Positions 58,901 to 62,472 of a DNA stretch of 64,000 nucleotides are shown here, one piece after another. Position 1 is the first letter of the stretch, and each line of letters begins with the position of its first letter. Under the pieces are notes generated by a model. The model was not told the origin of the DNA, searched no databases, and was given only the letters and a program-made list of their open reading frames with translations. The stretch is from assembly GCF_014839805.1 (NCBI RefSeq), contig NC_051116.1:9343556-9407555 (forward strand), read 5' to 3'. This DNA is from Manduca sexta (Eukaryota > Arthropoda > Insecta > Lepidoptera > Sphingidae). Position numbers and translations under genes: made by a program.

Positions 58901-58975
58901 ATATTATAGGGCTTTTTACTTACCACTAAGGAAGGCATAGAGAAGAAGTGCAGAGAGAAGGGAGAGGTGCGCCAT
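4735..58975 (-). CDS. Ig-superfamily cell-surface protein, 15 coding exons, probably GPI-anchored
   Basis: Spliced coding sequence of the window's main gene: join of 58924-58975, 17680-17912, 17229-17435, 16872-16985, 16324-16495, 15783-15893, 15269-15370, 13984-14175, 13368-13509, 13101-13261, 7887-8000, 6764-6853, 6243-6353, 5056-5264 and 4735-4905, all read on the minus strand. Every junction is GT-AG and the phases agree, giving 2,181 nt and 726 residues. Residues 1-17 form a signal-peptide core. Residues 18-164 are a low-complexity proregion with REKR at 81-84. Ig1 has Cys184/Trp197/Cys239, Ig2 Cys293/Trp306/Cys353, Ig3 Cys421/Trp432/Cys476, Ig4 Cys531/Trp539/Cys578. A fifth, weaker Ig-like unit has Cys627/Trp638/Cys673. 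The last 12 residues are hydrophobic after a small-residue stretch (DAAS, 707-710), as in GPI-anchor signals. The family role (cell adhesion or recognition) is known for such Ig proteins; the specific partner is unknown. I do not recognise a named orthologue. Confidence 0.88.
5056..5264 (-). CDS. Coding exon 14: degenerate fifth Ig-like domain
   Basis: Acceptor ctcgtacag before TGCGCTG; donor GACGAG|GTGCGC; phase 1 in, phase 0 out. Residues 601-670. WRLECGACGRGVRVAWVLPDG looks like B and C strands (Cys627, Trp638). Extra cysteines at 603, 630 and in QHCW make the disulfide pattern unusual. Very GC-rich. Confidence 0.82.
5265..6242 (-). other. Intron between exons 13 and 14
   Basis: 978 bp, AT-rich, no recognised repeat or exon. 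Confidence 0.6.
6243..6353 (-). CDS. Coding exon 13: F-G strands of Ig4
   Basis: Acceptor tttgtgcag before GTATAAAG; donor GTCACTG|GTGAGT; phase 1-1. Residues 564-600. EGGEYRCVGAR is a canonical F strand (Cys578); KRVTLRVT is the G strand. Confidence 0.87.
6764..6853 (-). CDS. Coding exon 12: C-E strands of Ig4
   Basis: Acceptor gcaccgtgcag before GTAGCGTG; donor GTGCTCG|GTGACT (suboptimal at +5/+6); phase 1-1, 30 codons. It begins GSVGCWWRR, supplying the C-strand tryptophan missing if exon 11 were joined directly to exon 13, so it is needed for a complete Ig4. It has an NAT sequon (546) and an extra cysteine (538). Because it is phase-neutral with a weak donor, skipping is possible. Confidence 0.78.
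6905..7165. repeat. Dispersed repeat family III, copy 1
   Basis: About 260 bp shared with copies at 37165-37435, 41473-41758 and 51722-51935. Shared landmarks are 'atgtctatttctgcc', 'cactgttgtgttc', 'aactactggacataataag', 'ggacggcgagcgcagtgg' and 'gttgtttatgggcggtcgt'. Same orientation as the 41-kb copy. It sits only about 50 bp upstream of exon 12's acceptor. Class unknown: no TIR or tRNA head seen. Confidence 0.65.
7166..7886 (-). other. Rest of intron between exons 11 and 12
   Basis: AT-rich, no further feature recognised. Confidence 0.5.
7887..8000 (-). CDS. Coding exon 11: acidic hinge and start of Ig4
   Basis: Acceptor actatcttag before CCCCAGAGG; donor CCTAAAG|GTAAGA; phase 1-1. Residues 496-533. 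The first 20 residues are a Glu/Pro hinge; then VEVPLGGNVQLHC gives the A', B strands and Cys531. A 5.1-kb intron carrying the ISL2EU-type element separates it from exon 10. Confidence 0.85.
8818..10512 (+). pseudogene. YqaJ-domain nuclease pseudogene of the ISL2EU-type element
   Basis: Recognisable pieces in order: DSANLPKMKSF...FFASNPDFCSAEFRN (8839-8940) with donor ATT|GTAAGT; after an acceptor near 9241, SSRQLYGDDA followed by stops; FVESLTRAQHKIQAWHELG (to about 9490); after an acceptor at 10001, IKASKAF then a readable stretch to 10160. A 1-nt frameshift near 10170 leads to ECGF, AASPDGI and VIEIKCP, the D and E-x-K of the YqaJ/lambda-exonuclease active site. Later pieces (FCVADWEFEKNN, EYDEIKVNG, VVKFWKNN) match the expected C-terminal region, ending at a TAA at 10510-10512. 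The protein probably served transposition; this copy is broken. Confidence 0.72.
9603..9790. mobile_element. Possible small hAT-like MITE inside the YqaJ intron
   Basis: Ends resemble imperfect inverted repeats: CTAGAGCAAAATTCCCAACTT near 9601 and the complement of AAGGTTGGAAAATGCTGTCTTAG near 9766-9788. The 'TTCCCAACTTGGGGTCGG' start is like many hAT non-autonomous elements. No clear target duplication, so tentative. Confidence 0.3.
10578..11032 (-). pseudogene. DDE_Tnp_4 transposase fragment of the ISL2EU-type element
   Basis: Minus-strand remnant of about 150 codons with frameshifts and stops. It starts ANTIKYLISSTPDGIINY, followed by SPGYGGRISDVCLVENC (second catalytic Asp), AIILADRGFKHIEQLLL and HIERVIRRLREFSM (catalytic Glu), ending GPLIKNI and TGA. 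The N-terminal half, with the first catalytic Asp and any THAP-type DNA-binding domain, is absent: only about 220 bp lie between this fragment and the right TIR. Internal deletion plus point decay explains this. Confidence 0.72.
11521..11690. repeat. Possible retroposon 3' tail fragment
   Basis: 'GCGACCCGCCCTGGCTTCG' followed by AAAAAGTAGC and 'GGCCTCAAACTCTCTCCATA' matches the pattern of the retroposon tails at 47272-47410 and 57090-57297. Degenerate, with uncertain boundaries. Confidence 0.35.
13101..13261 (-). CDS. Coding exon 10: second half of Ig3
   Basis: Acceptor gtggtgcag before CTCCCCC; donor GTGCTCT|GTGAGT; phase 2 in, phase 1 out. Residues 442-495. The F-strand motif is HAGWYRCRA (Cys476), followed by a normal G strand (GYYLNVL). 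The intron to exon 9 is only 106 bp. Confidence 0.87.
13368..13509 (-). CDS. Coding exon 9: first half of Ig3
   Basis: Acceptor tgtgttcag before ACCCGCC; donor CCACCAG|GTCGGT (weaker than consensus). Enters in phase 1, leaves in phase 2. Residues 395-441. LRCDVDANPPARAWW carries Cys421 and Trp432/433. Confidence 0.85.
13984..14175 (-). CDS. Coding exon 8: E-G strands of Ig2 with Ala/Pro-rich insert
   Basis: Acceptor cactgtgcag before AGGGTATG; donor TCACGT|GTGAGT; phase 1-1. Residues 331-394. NATLQCEAK gives the F-strand cysteine (Cys353) and an NAT sequon (348). Between the F strand and the G strand (LTAKLEIHVT) lies an Ala/Pro run of about 25 residues, far longer than a normal FG loop. Confidence 0.86.
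14875..15201 (-). mobile_element. tRNA-derived SINE family I, copy A
   Basis: About 327 bp in the intron between exons 7 and 8, reverse orientation, flanked by a perfect 9-bp duplication CTTTTGTAT (14866-14874 and 15202-15210). The head has Pol III A-box-like (GGCGTAGTTGG) and B-box-like (GGTTCAAATACC) sequences, the body matches copies B, C and D, and the tail is (ATG/ATC)n-like. The most diverged of the four. Confidence 0.85.
15269..15370 (-). CDS. Coding exon 7: C-E strands of Ig2
   Basis: Acceptor actgatgcag before GTGGCGCG; donor CTGTCG|GTATGT; phase 1-1. Residues 297-330. Starts GGAPPPELSW, the loop and C-strand tryptophan (Trp306) common in I-set and C2-set Ig domains of cell-recognition molecules. 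Ends with an NYT sequon (327). Confidence 0.86.
15783..15893 (-). CDS. Coding exon 6: A-B strands of Ig2
   Basis: Acceptor atggttcag before AGGCGGTG; donor GCTGAGG|GTAAGT; phase 1-1. Residues 260-296. KTELEVRCVAEG holds the B-strand cysteine (Cys293). Confidence 0.88.
16324..16495 (-). CDS. Coding exon 5: second half of Ig1
   Basis: Acceptor ctccctag before CTACTAAAC; donor TTTATG|GTGAGA. Encodes residues 203-259 and one base of 260. The F-strand motif is DSGAWRCAG (Cys239), a D-x-G-x-[YW]-x-C signature in which Trp replaces the usual Tyr. A Gly run (GGGG) lies in the C'-D loop. The G strand is KPTKLLIY. This segment has no long open reading frame of its own and was found by splice phasing. 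Confidence 0.85.
16872..16985 (-). CDS. Coding exon 4: first half of Ig1
   Basis: Acceptor ttgtgtcag before GCGCCGAAG; donor AGCGAG|GTATGT; phase 0-0. Residues 165-202. Contains the B-strand cysteine in AVIPC (Cys184), a possible N-glycosylation sequon NGT (188) and the C-strand tryptophan in DLRWYKD (Trp197), the usual start of an Ig fold. Confidence 0.88.
17229..17435 (-). CDS. Coding exon 3: low-complexity linker before Ig1
   Basis: Acceptor gtgtgtag before CCGGCAACC; donor GCACAG|GTACAC; phase 0 at both ends. Encodes residues 96-164. It starts basic (SSRRVKTGD), has a helix-like central run (ILNIRGAVRDAIGDAG) and ends Gln/Pro/His-rich. No domain recognised. Being phase 0-0 with 69 codons, it could be skipped without a frame change. 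Confidence 0.8.
17680..17912 (-). CDS. Coding exon 2: Pro/Ala-rich proregion with REKR site
   Basis: Acceptor tttgtctgcag before TCCTGCCC; donor ACTAAG|GTAAGA. Encodes residues 18-95 with no Ig features: a Pro/Ala-rich run followed by an acidic stretch and then ADREKRSS. REKR (residues 81-84) matches the R-x-K-R furin consensus. The incoming phase 1 joins exon 1 exactly. This looks like an exported linker or prodomain, not a folded domain. Confidence 0.85.
17913..22422 (-). other. Intron 1, 3' segment
   Basis: AT-rich with a GC-rich patch at 18540-18590, G10 at 19129-19138, C18 at 19228-19245 and a degenerate retroposon tail at 19640-19795. No coding exon identified. Two splice-like boxes at 20694 and 20828 were judged chance. 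Confidence 0.45.
19640..19795 (+). repeat. Degenerate retroposon tail fragment
   Basis: GAAGTAGCCTTATCC, GTCTCTGTGTATGGC and AAATTTCATCCAAATCCGTT follow the same order as the tails at 47272 and 57090. Boundaries uncertain. Confidence 0.35.
22423..22572. repeat. Left copy of 150-bp direct duplication flanking LINE fragment
   Basis: 150 bp repeated at 22963-23112 with three mismatches by my reading (147/150). Ends in GAAACCATTACA in both copies. Interpreted as an unusually long target-site duplication made when the LINE fragment inserted. Confidence 0.85.
22573..22962 (+). mobile_element. 5'-truncated LINE (3' end of the ORF2-type gene plus 3' UTR)
   Basis: 390 bp lying exactly between the two 150-bp direct repeats. 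The first 150 nt read as the C-terminal end of a LINE reverse-transcriptase polyprotein, with YGKRNIEFEGVTIYNMLP then FKRRLKEYIL and a TGA at 22720-22722. The IYN-LP-IK/FKRxLK pattern is common to CR1/Zenon- and jockey-type LINE ORF2 ends. A 240-bp 3' UTR ends in AATAAAGTTTTC and short ACCCAAA repeats. Clade not certain. Confidence 0.75.
22963..23112. repeat. Right copy of 150-bp direct duplication
   Basis: Partner of 22423-22572. Differences are single bases (for example TAATAACT versus TAAGAACT). The near-identity suggests a fairly recent insertion. Confidence 0.85.
23325..24003. mobile_element. hAT-type non-autonomous element, copy 1
   Basis: 679 bp. TIR CAGTGGCGAAG at the left, CTTCGCCACTG at the right, flanked by a perfect 8-bp duplication ATAGAGAC (23317-23324, 24004-24011). 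8-bp target duplications and CAG-type termini are typical of the hAT superfamily. Closely related to the copy at 61776. Includes an (AAT)n run at 23420-23440. No transposase coding seen. Confidence 0.85.
24012..30118 (-). other. Intron 1 segment without recognised gene
   Basis: Apart from the family II fragment (25630-25785) and a C-rich tract near 25975-26000, nothing recognisable. A GC-richer, non-repetitive part at 26020-26290 could be regulatory but has no firm support. Confidence 0.4.
25630..25785 (-). repeat. tRNA-related SINE family II, body fragment
   Basis: Reverse-complement copy of the body seen at 43940-44130 and 61600-61670: 'ATTGGTCAGAAAAATCC', 'AACTGCGGGCAGATA' and 'ATCGTCATATCGGG' correspond to 'TTCTGCTCAGTATTAGCCC' and 'GGAATTTGTGTCC' on the other strand. 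Truncated. Confidence 0.5.
30119..30449 (+). mobile_element. tRNA-derived SINE family I, copy B
   Basis: About 331 bp. Head GCGGCGATAGCCTAGTTGGG (A box TAGCCTAGTTGG) and B box GGTTCAAATCC, then the shared body and a tail GGGCTGAT(ATT)n. No convincing target duplication. Almost identical to copy D. Confidence 0.85.
30450..32697 (-). other. Intron 1 segment
   Basis: AT-rich. Weak tRNA-like patches near 30830-30960 and 31400-31560 hint at old SINE debris, but no unit could be defined. Confidence 0.35.
32698..33052 (-). mobile_element. tRNA-derived SINE family I, copy C
   Basis: Reverse orientation, starting with the (TAA)n tail and ending with the tRNA-like head. It is flanked by a 10-bp duplication CGTATCTATT (32688-32697, 33053-33062). 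The head has an extra CGCTATCGCCGCTTC unit, so the 5' end is slightly duplicated. Confidence 0.85.
33960..34085. repeat. GCTACG-rich dispersed repeat, copy 1
   Basis: Many CGTAGC/GCTACG units. The stretch CGCTACGTTAATCGGATGCTACG matches GGCTACGTTGACGGAATGCTACG at 60358-60380. Class unknown. Confidence 0.4.
34931..36586. mobile_element. hAT-type element, copy 2, longer, containing a SINE
   Basis: Same TIR (CAGTGGCGAAG / CTTCGCCACTG) and the same first 35 bp as copies 1 and 3, flanked by a perfect 8-bp duplication TTGGTTTA (34923-34930, 36587-36594). At 1,656 bp it is much longer. A SINE (35489-35819 plus its 12-bp duplication) accounts for 343 bp, and most of the interior differs from the short copies. 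No intact transposase reading frame. Confidence 0.82.
35489..35819 (+). mobile_element. tRNA-derived SINE family I, copy D, nested in hAT copy 2
   Basis: Perfect 12-bp duplication ATTTTATTTTTT (35477-35488, 35820-35831). Same head, body and (ATT)n tail as copy B. Its insertion postdates the hAT element. Confidence 0.88.
36595..41472 (-). other. Intron 1 segment
   Basis: Holds repeat III copy 2 (37165-37435), a G9 run near 36855 and a GC-richer block at 38480-38640 with GATAA/TTATC and AATTAATG motifs that could be cis-regulatory. No coding exon seen. Confidence 0.35.
37165..37435. repeat. Dispersed repeat family III, copy 2 (inverted)
   Basis: Reverse complement of the copies at 6905 and 41473: 'CGCCTGATAGTAAGCGAGAC', 'CCAGTAGTTACACTGGCTAC'-like and 'GGCGGCAGAAATAGACATTG'. 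Ends with the 'CTCACATATGAGAGACCTAC' palindromic stretch also seen at 41475. Confidence 0.65.
41473..41758. repeat. Dispersed repeat family III, copy 3
   Basis: The most complete copy, running from GTCTCTCGTATGTGAGAG to GGCAAGCTCGTCTCATCATT. High match to copy 1 and, inverted, to copies 2 and 4. Confidence 0.65.
42584..43252. repeat. AT-rich block bounded by GCGAATGC motifs, possible MITE
   Basis: At the left, CACATTCGC (42584-42592) and GCGAATGTG (42609-42617) are inverted around ATGCGAATGCGA (42595-42606). The same 12-mer recurs at 43241-43252. In between is about 580 bp of very AT-rich DNA. A subterminal-repeat-rich element is possible, but no clean TIR and target duplication were found. 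Confidence 0.3.
43917..44150 (+). repeat. tRNA-related SINE family II, copy with head
   Basis: Has a Pol III B-box-like ATTCAAATCCCGGGG, then TGCTCAGTATCAGCCCGG, AATCCGGAATTTGTGTCC and 'ATCACGAAACGGAATACGG'. Shares its order with 53888-54085 and, in part, with 61600-61670 and 25630-25785 (inverted). Confidence 0.5.
44151..47097 (-). other. Intron 1 segment
   Basis: No repeat unit or exon recognised. One 116-codon minus-strand frame (46529-46879) lacks motifs and is not called. Confidence 0.4.
47098..47269. mobile_element. Short Tc1/mariner-like MITE
   Basis: 172 bp with long imperfect terminal inverted repeats: CAGTCAGCCACAAAAGTAGC at the left versus the complement of GCTACTTTTATTGTTGACTG at the right. 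TA precedes the left end (47096-47097) but AA follows the right end, so the TA duplication is only half preserved. No coding capacity. Confidence 0.6.
47272..47410 (+). repeat. Retroposon 3' tail (lepidopteran-type)
   Basis: AAAAGTAGCCTATGTCCTTC, then TTTCAAACTATCTGC, ACAAAATTTCGCCGAAATTG and CAGACAGACAG: same order of landmarks as 57090-57297 and 19640-19790. Such tails are common across moth genomes. Directly abuts the MITE at 47098. Confidence 0.5.
47421..51721 (-). other. Intron 1 segment with CpG islands
   Basis: Contains GC-rich patches at 47515-47690, 48395-48450, 49080-49170 and 50280-50480, the third being the candidate exon/promoter. A tRNA-like patch at 50780-50860 may be a SINE relic. 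No other feature. Confidence 0.35.
49114..49197 (+). CDS. Candidate short coding exon or promoter island (tentative)
   Basis: CpG-rich island (49090-49170) with ATG in good context (TCTCAATGG). It opens MDSPAGARRRPLVLWRPKDI and five further codons before a possible donor TTTTG|GTAAAT; unspliced, it stops at TAG (49195-49197). A TATAAA at 49170-49175 overlaps the frame, so the island may instead be a core promoter. Antisense to the Ig gene and inside its first intron. No downstream exon was identified. Confidence 0.18.
   Translation: MDSPAGARRRPLVLWRPKDIKQVAFGK
51722..51935. repeat. Dispersed repeat family III, copy 4 (inverted, truncated)
   Basis: Starts ACGAGACGAGCTTGTCGTTT and runs to AACCGGAACACAGCAGTG, then stops short of the final 60 bp present in other copies. 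Confidence 0.62.
51936..53887 (-). other. Intron 1 segment
   Basis: GC-rich patch at 52330-52400 and a GT-rich stretch at 53460-53520. No coding exon or defined repeat. Confidence 0.4.
53888..54085 (+). repeat. tRNA-related SINE family II, second copy
   Basis: B-box-like GGGTTTGAATCCCTGG followed by TCTGGTCAATATCAACCCC and CACATAATGGGACGAAACGC, the same order of landmarks as the 43.9-kb copy, more diverged. Confidence 0.45.
54086..57089 (-). other. Intron 1 segment
   Basis: GC-rich patches at 54530-54600 and 56690-56890. A tandem pair of an AT-rich 20-mer (ATTAAATTATTAATTATAAA) lies at 55725-55772. A weak family III relic may lie at 55550-55680. No gene recognised. Confidence 0.35.
57090..57297 (+). 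repeat. Retroposon 3' tail (lepidopteran-type)
   Basis: CTTTTGCCTGCGGCTCCGCC, AAAGTAGTAG, GAGCCTATGTTCTTCCCGTG, CTCAAACTGTCTCCATACC and AAATTTCATC, then a CAGGCAGACAGATG end and AT-rich tail. The 'cctgcggctccgcccgc' start is typical of these tails in moths. Confidence 0.55.
57338..58622 (+). repeat. Retroposon interrupted by a DNA element
   Basis: Left piece 57338-57451 (GCAGCGCACGCAACGGAAGC, CATTACTGCTCCGCTCC) and right piece from 58468 (TAGCGTGATGATATATAGCC, GTAGTTCCTAAGATTAGCGC, AAACAAACAAACAGACTCTT) read as one lepidopteran retroposon of about 270 bp, split by the TA-flanked element at 57452-58467. The family match is from memory of moth repeats. Confidence 0.5.
57452..58467. mobile_element. 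TA-flanked non-autonomous DNA element, about 1 kb
   Basis: TIRs start AGGCGCGTTGGGGTAAG (left, 57452) and AGGTGCGTTGGGGTTAA (right, complement, from 58467), matching at 18 of the first 21 positions. TA on both sides (57450-57451, 58468-58469) fits a Tc1/mariner-style target duplication. Variants of GGGGTAAGATCG recur internally at about 57653-57671, 57808-57827, 58047-58064 and 58227-58243. No transposase coding found, so it was mobilised in trans, if at all. Confidence 0.65.
58924..58975 (-). CDS. Coding exon 1: signal peptide
   Basis: Begins with ATG at 58975 and encodes MAHLSLLSALLLYAFLS plus the first base of a valine codon completed by exon 2. The run is short and hydrophobic with a small-residue end, a typical secretory signal. 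The donor reads AGTG|GTAAGT. The start is chosen because it is the only ATG that gives a signal peptide in phase with exon 2. The next exon is about 41 kb away, common for 5' introns of insect cell-surface genes. Confidence 0.85.
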
Positions 58976-59098
58976 GTTGATAGCGCGGACGCGGGCGGGT
59001 GTGCGGGTGGTGGCGCGGGGGGGTGCGAGCGAGACAGACAGAGGCTCGGGGGGAGGGCGCCGCCGCCGCCCAGCTCATCTCCACGGACGCTGCATCTG
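58976..59098 (-). other. 5' UTR portion of the start-codon exon
   Basis: GC-rich leader just upstream of the ATG. A good minus-strand acceptor (gatgttgttgttgcag) ends at 59099, suggesting the leader is spliced to an upstream exon. The ATG context (ATCAACATGG) is favourable. Confidence 0.5.
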
Positions 59099-59867
59099 CA
59101 ACAACAACATCACCTCAGCAAAACACAGGTTTTTTTAAATGTATACAAACGAGTAAGCGGGCGCAGTAATCAATTTTACTATAAACATACAATCTCGGCG
59201 CCATGGATGCTTCGCCAAACTCTAAGGAAAGATGTTTATGTAGAGGAAAGGTTTTATAGTTTAGCGCTGGCAATGTCGTGAAATGCATCGGAACGGTAGA
59301 GCGAACATTCCATCAGTTGTTCCGCGCCGGTGAAGCCGACGCATTTGTGTTACAAACTACAACTACACTGCGACAAAATAAAAAGCCTGCCAATAAATAT
59401 CCGCACTCGCACATCATACACAGATAACATTTTCTTCTGTTGTAATGTGATGTTAACGACGCACGTTTCATCGTTCGTGTCGTAAATCTTTACGAGTTTA
59501 ACCCTTTCCGCGAACGGAATTATCGTTTTGATTCTTATATTATATTCATAGTTCTGCTTTATTCTAATGTTGTGCGTCATTTCATCGATAAACAAAGTTA
59601 AAATAATTTATAGATTATGTACCTATAATTTAATAATATGTATTACTATGCCTTAGCTAAAATCAGGGGATGTGTTTCAATTGTAACGTATCGCATACAA
59701 AGAGAAACTATATTTTACAGAAATAACCGGTCAGATTAAAATACACGTCCTCTCGCCGCTGCAGTGGAACACAATCGTTCAGCTTCGGTTTTCGCTTCGC
59801 ATCAGCGGGAACGCGGCCTTATCCCAGTAACAGCTGTCTTCCCCGGGGAAGGAAATGTTTAACTCAC

Positions 59868-59960
59868 TTCCGAGGCAGCGCCGGAGCCGCGCCCGCTCGT
59901 GTTACTCGACACCGCGCCGCTCGGAGCGCGAACACTTACGAGTTATCTGCACTCCGGATT
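59868..59960 (-). other. Candidate non-coding first exon and promoter-proximal region
   Basis: GC-rich block ending in a strong minus-strand donor (CTCGGAA|GTGAGT at 59868/59867), 769 bp upstream of the acceptor at 59099. Its location, composition and donor fit a 5' UTR exon of the Ig gene. No TATA box was identified and the upstream limit is a guess. Confidence 0.35.
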
Positions 59961-60124
59961 AATCACTTCCTCTACTCGCGGTCAAATACTAATAATAATG
60001 TTTATAAATTAAAGCGCACATAAATCAATAAGTGTAAGGTATGTAAGTTATTTAAAATTACAACAACTGAGATTTACATTGTGCTTTTCTTTACAGAACA
60101 TTTGAATTAATAATCTAAGTTCCA

Positions 60125-60195
60125 TTAATCAATCCATCAATCAGCCAGTCGCCGTCCACTGCTGAATGTAGGCCTCGCCAAGTGCACGCCAAATA
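60125..60195. repeat. Fragment of a common insect retroelement tail
   Basis: 'CAGTCGCCGTCCACTGCTGA' then 'ATGTAGGCCTCGCCAAGTGC' is the familiar 'gtcgtccactgctgracataggcctcccc' repeat found at retroelement ends in many insects. Short fragment. Confidence 0.5.
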
Positions 60196-60309
60196 TGAGG
60201 TTCAATTAATATTGCAATTTAATTATGCATAGTTTATAGTTTCAATCTACTTTGATATTAAAGATAATATAAAATACTATTATTTAACACGATGCAATGG
60301 TCCGAAATT

Positions 60310-60412
60310 AGGTTACGTTACAATTACATCGTAGTACACGTAGATGCTGCGTAGCGGGCTACGTTGACGGAATGCTACGCCTGCGTTACAACGTACCGGC
60401 GAAGTAATAGTT
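60310..60412. repeat. GCTACG-rich dispersed repeat, copy 2
   Basis: Partner of 33960-34085, upstream of the Ig gene. Contains GTAGATGCTGCGTAGCGGGC and GAATGCTACGCCTGCGTTAC. Confidence 0.4.
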
Positions 60413-61599
60413 ATTAAGTGGCGTACAATAATATCAGCGTATATAGCCTGTTTTTATTGTCAATAGATGGCGTTGTCTGGTACGCGCTGCACTCTAATGA
60501 TTAACTTTCGTTGATGGATATTCGAATATAGATCGTCATTGTCATTAGATGTTTTTTTTCCTCGTGCATAGTTTACAGTTCACTAATGAACTTGTTTTAT
60601 CGTGAACAACATTAAGAATCGCGTTAAGGTTTTGTCGACAGCAGCTACAAACATACATGTGAACGATGTAAATCGGACGCAAATTACTGTTTATATCTAG
60701 TTTAACGTCAGCAGTTAACTGTCTCACAGCGTCGACTGTCCACGACTATGGTTGATAGCCGAGGTTTTTCTAGTTACCTACAACATTGTGCCACTTTGGA
60801 CTCTACAGTCGGTTGAAATCTACCTTGTAATGAGAATTTCGGTGATTTTTTGCTTAGCGGTGATTATGCAATGTATATCCTATCGCTTTCTGTTGCCGCA
60901 GTGCTATTATATGTAAATGAATTACTTTATGGAAATATTTTGAAAGGTTCGTCAATTCTATCGATACCGTCCCTCACAAAGGCGAGAAATGTGTAAAAGC
61001 AATAAATCTGTGATTTCGCAACGAAGCGAAATAACATCGCTGTCTGATTCGCAAATATTTACTTCATTAATTTTCCTGCTGGCCTTGTAAAGATATTGAT
61101 AAAACGGGTATTAAGTATAGACCTTATTCATACTCGATTACTTATAACAATATCACTGTTTATGCTTTATGTCGGTTGCAAAACAAGAACTGAGCTAAGT
61201 TGTTGTTGTGCATATATAGCTGGGATATATGTTTATACTCGGGCGCTGACTGCAAGCTATGTAAAGTAAGCTATGGAGTATGTACTATGTGTAATTTTAC
61301 TCAGCTACGCGAGCTAAAATAACTTAGCTTAAGTCTTGGTCTGCAATCGTCATTGTATTGGAATGGTATCACAAATACCATGAGATTTAAGTACTAATAT
61401 TTTCTGAAAATATTTAATAATTACTAACAACCTGAGTGGTGTTCATAATCTACTTTGTGTTGAAAATAACGTCACTGCCATCTCACGGCAGTTTTAGAAT
61501 ACGGCAACTACTTCATTGGCTATCCCGTTAAATATTGTGTACATTACTGAATACAACGCAACTTTACAATTTATCTCTCACAGTCACATATCATACTCG

Positions 61600-61670
61600 G
61601 GTTTTTCTGCTCAGTATTAGCCCGGAGTCTGGAATTTCTGCACGATGTAGCGATGGGCGTACCCCTTCGG
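61600..61670 (+). repeat. tRNA-related SINE family II, short fragment
   Basis: GGGTTTTTCTGCTCAGTATT then AGCCCGGAGTCTGGAATTTC matches the body of the 43.9-kb copy. The head is missing. Confidence 0.45.
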
Positions 61671-61775
61671 GGATAAATGCGTATATTTTAGTCACGTATC
61701 ATTTAAGTAATATATACATACATATATTTGCGATATATTATAAGTAACCGTTATACGGAGAGATGTGGTGTAAGG

Positions 61776-62464
61776 CAGTGGCGAAGCGTCCATACAAGCC
61801 GATTCCTACCGGGATACCTTTTGTAAATTAACTTAAAATAATTAATGAAAAACATAACTATATAACTAGAATAATAATAATATATTCACACAAGTCATCC
61901 TATACCTACTTATTCCATTAAATCAATACTTCAATGATTACGGTACATAGTTCATATTATTATCAATTCGTTAAATCGTAACTCGCGCGCAGTGCTCGCG
62001 CCTTATAGTGTTCGAAGTGAACCCGGCCGCGCGTAGCTTCCCTCGCGATATTGTTGTCTCTTTCACACGCAGCGCGGTGTCTTTTTCTAATCTTTTGGAA
62101 GTGACGTAAAAATACATGTGTGCGTGCGTGTATATATCCTTCAGGGTAACCCGAGAATTTGCGGCTTAATGTTGGGCCATTGGCGCGAATTTTTTTAATA
62201 ATTTAGAATGTATAATTATTAGTGTTTGTGTATAGTGTGGGTTATTAATTTTTGTTAGGCTCTTTTAGATAAGTACGTATGTTCAAAATATGTGATTATT
62301 TGTTAAATTTAGAGTTTAAAAATAATGTTTATGTTAGAAGGAAATTATTATGTATTATGATATTTTACTTATTTTAATTTATTGTGAACAGCATATTACA
62401 TGTTAACTGTAGAAAAAAATATTTCCTCGGGTTACCTTTTGAAAATTTTCACCCTTCGCCACTG
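61776..62464. mobile_element. hAT-type non-autonomous element, copy 3
   Basis: 689 bp, upstream of the Ig gene. Ends identical to copy 1 and a closely matching interior (for example CTCGCGCGCAGTGCTCGCGC). Flanking 8-mers GTGTAAGG and ATGTAAGG match at 7 of 8 positions. Confidence 0.82.
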
Positions 62465-62472
62465 ATGTAAGG

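Larger units (their letters stand above)
59961..61767. other. Upstream flank of the Ig gene
   Basis: No coding exon seen. It contains the repeat fragments listed at 60125, 60310 and 61600. Any distal promoter or enhancer is not recognisable from sequence alone. Confidence 0.4.

Noticed and set aside
59350..59595. 81-codon minus-strand frame in the proposed leader intron
   Set aside because: No domain, no donor or acceptor in phase with the Ig gene; would not join exon 1.
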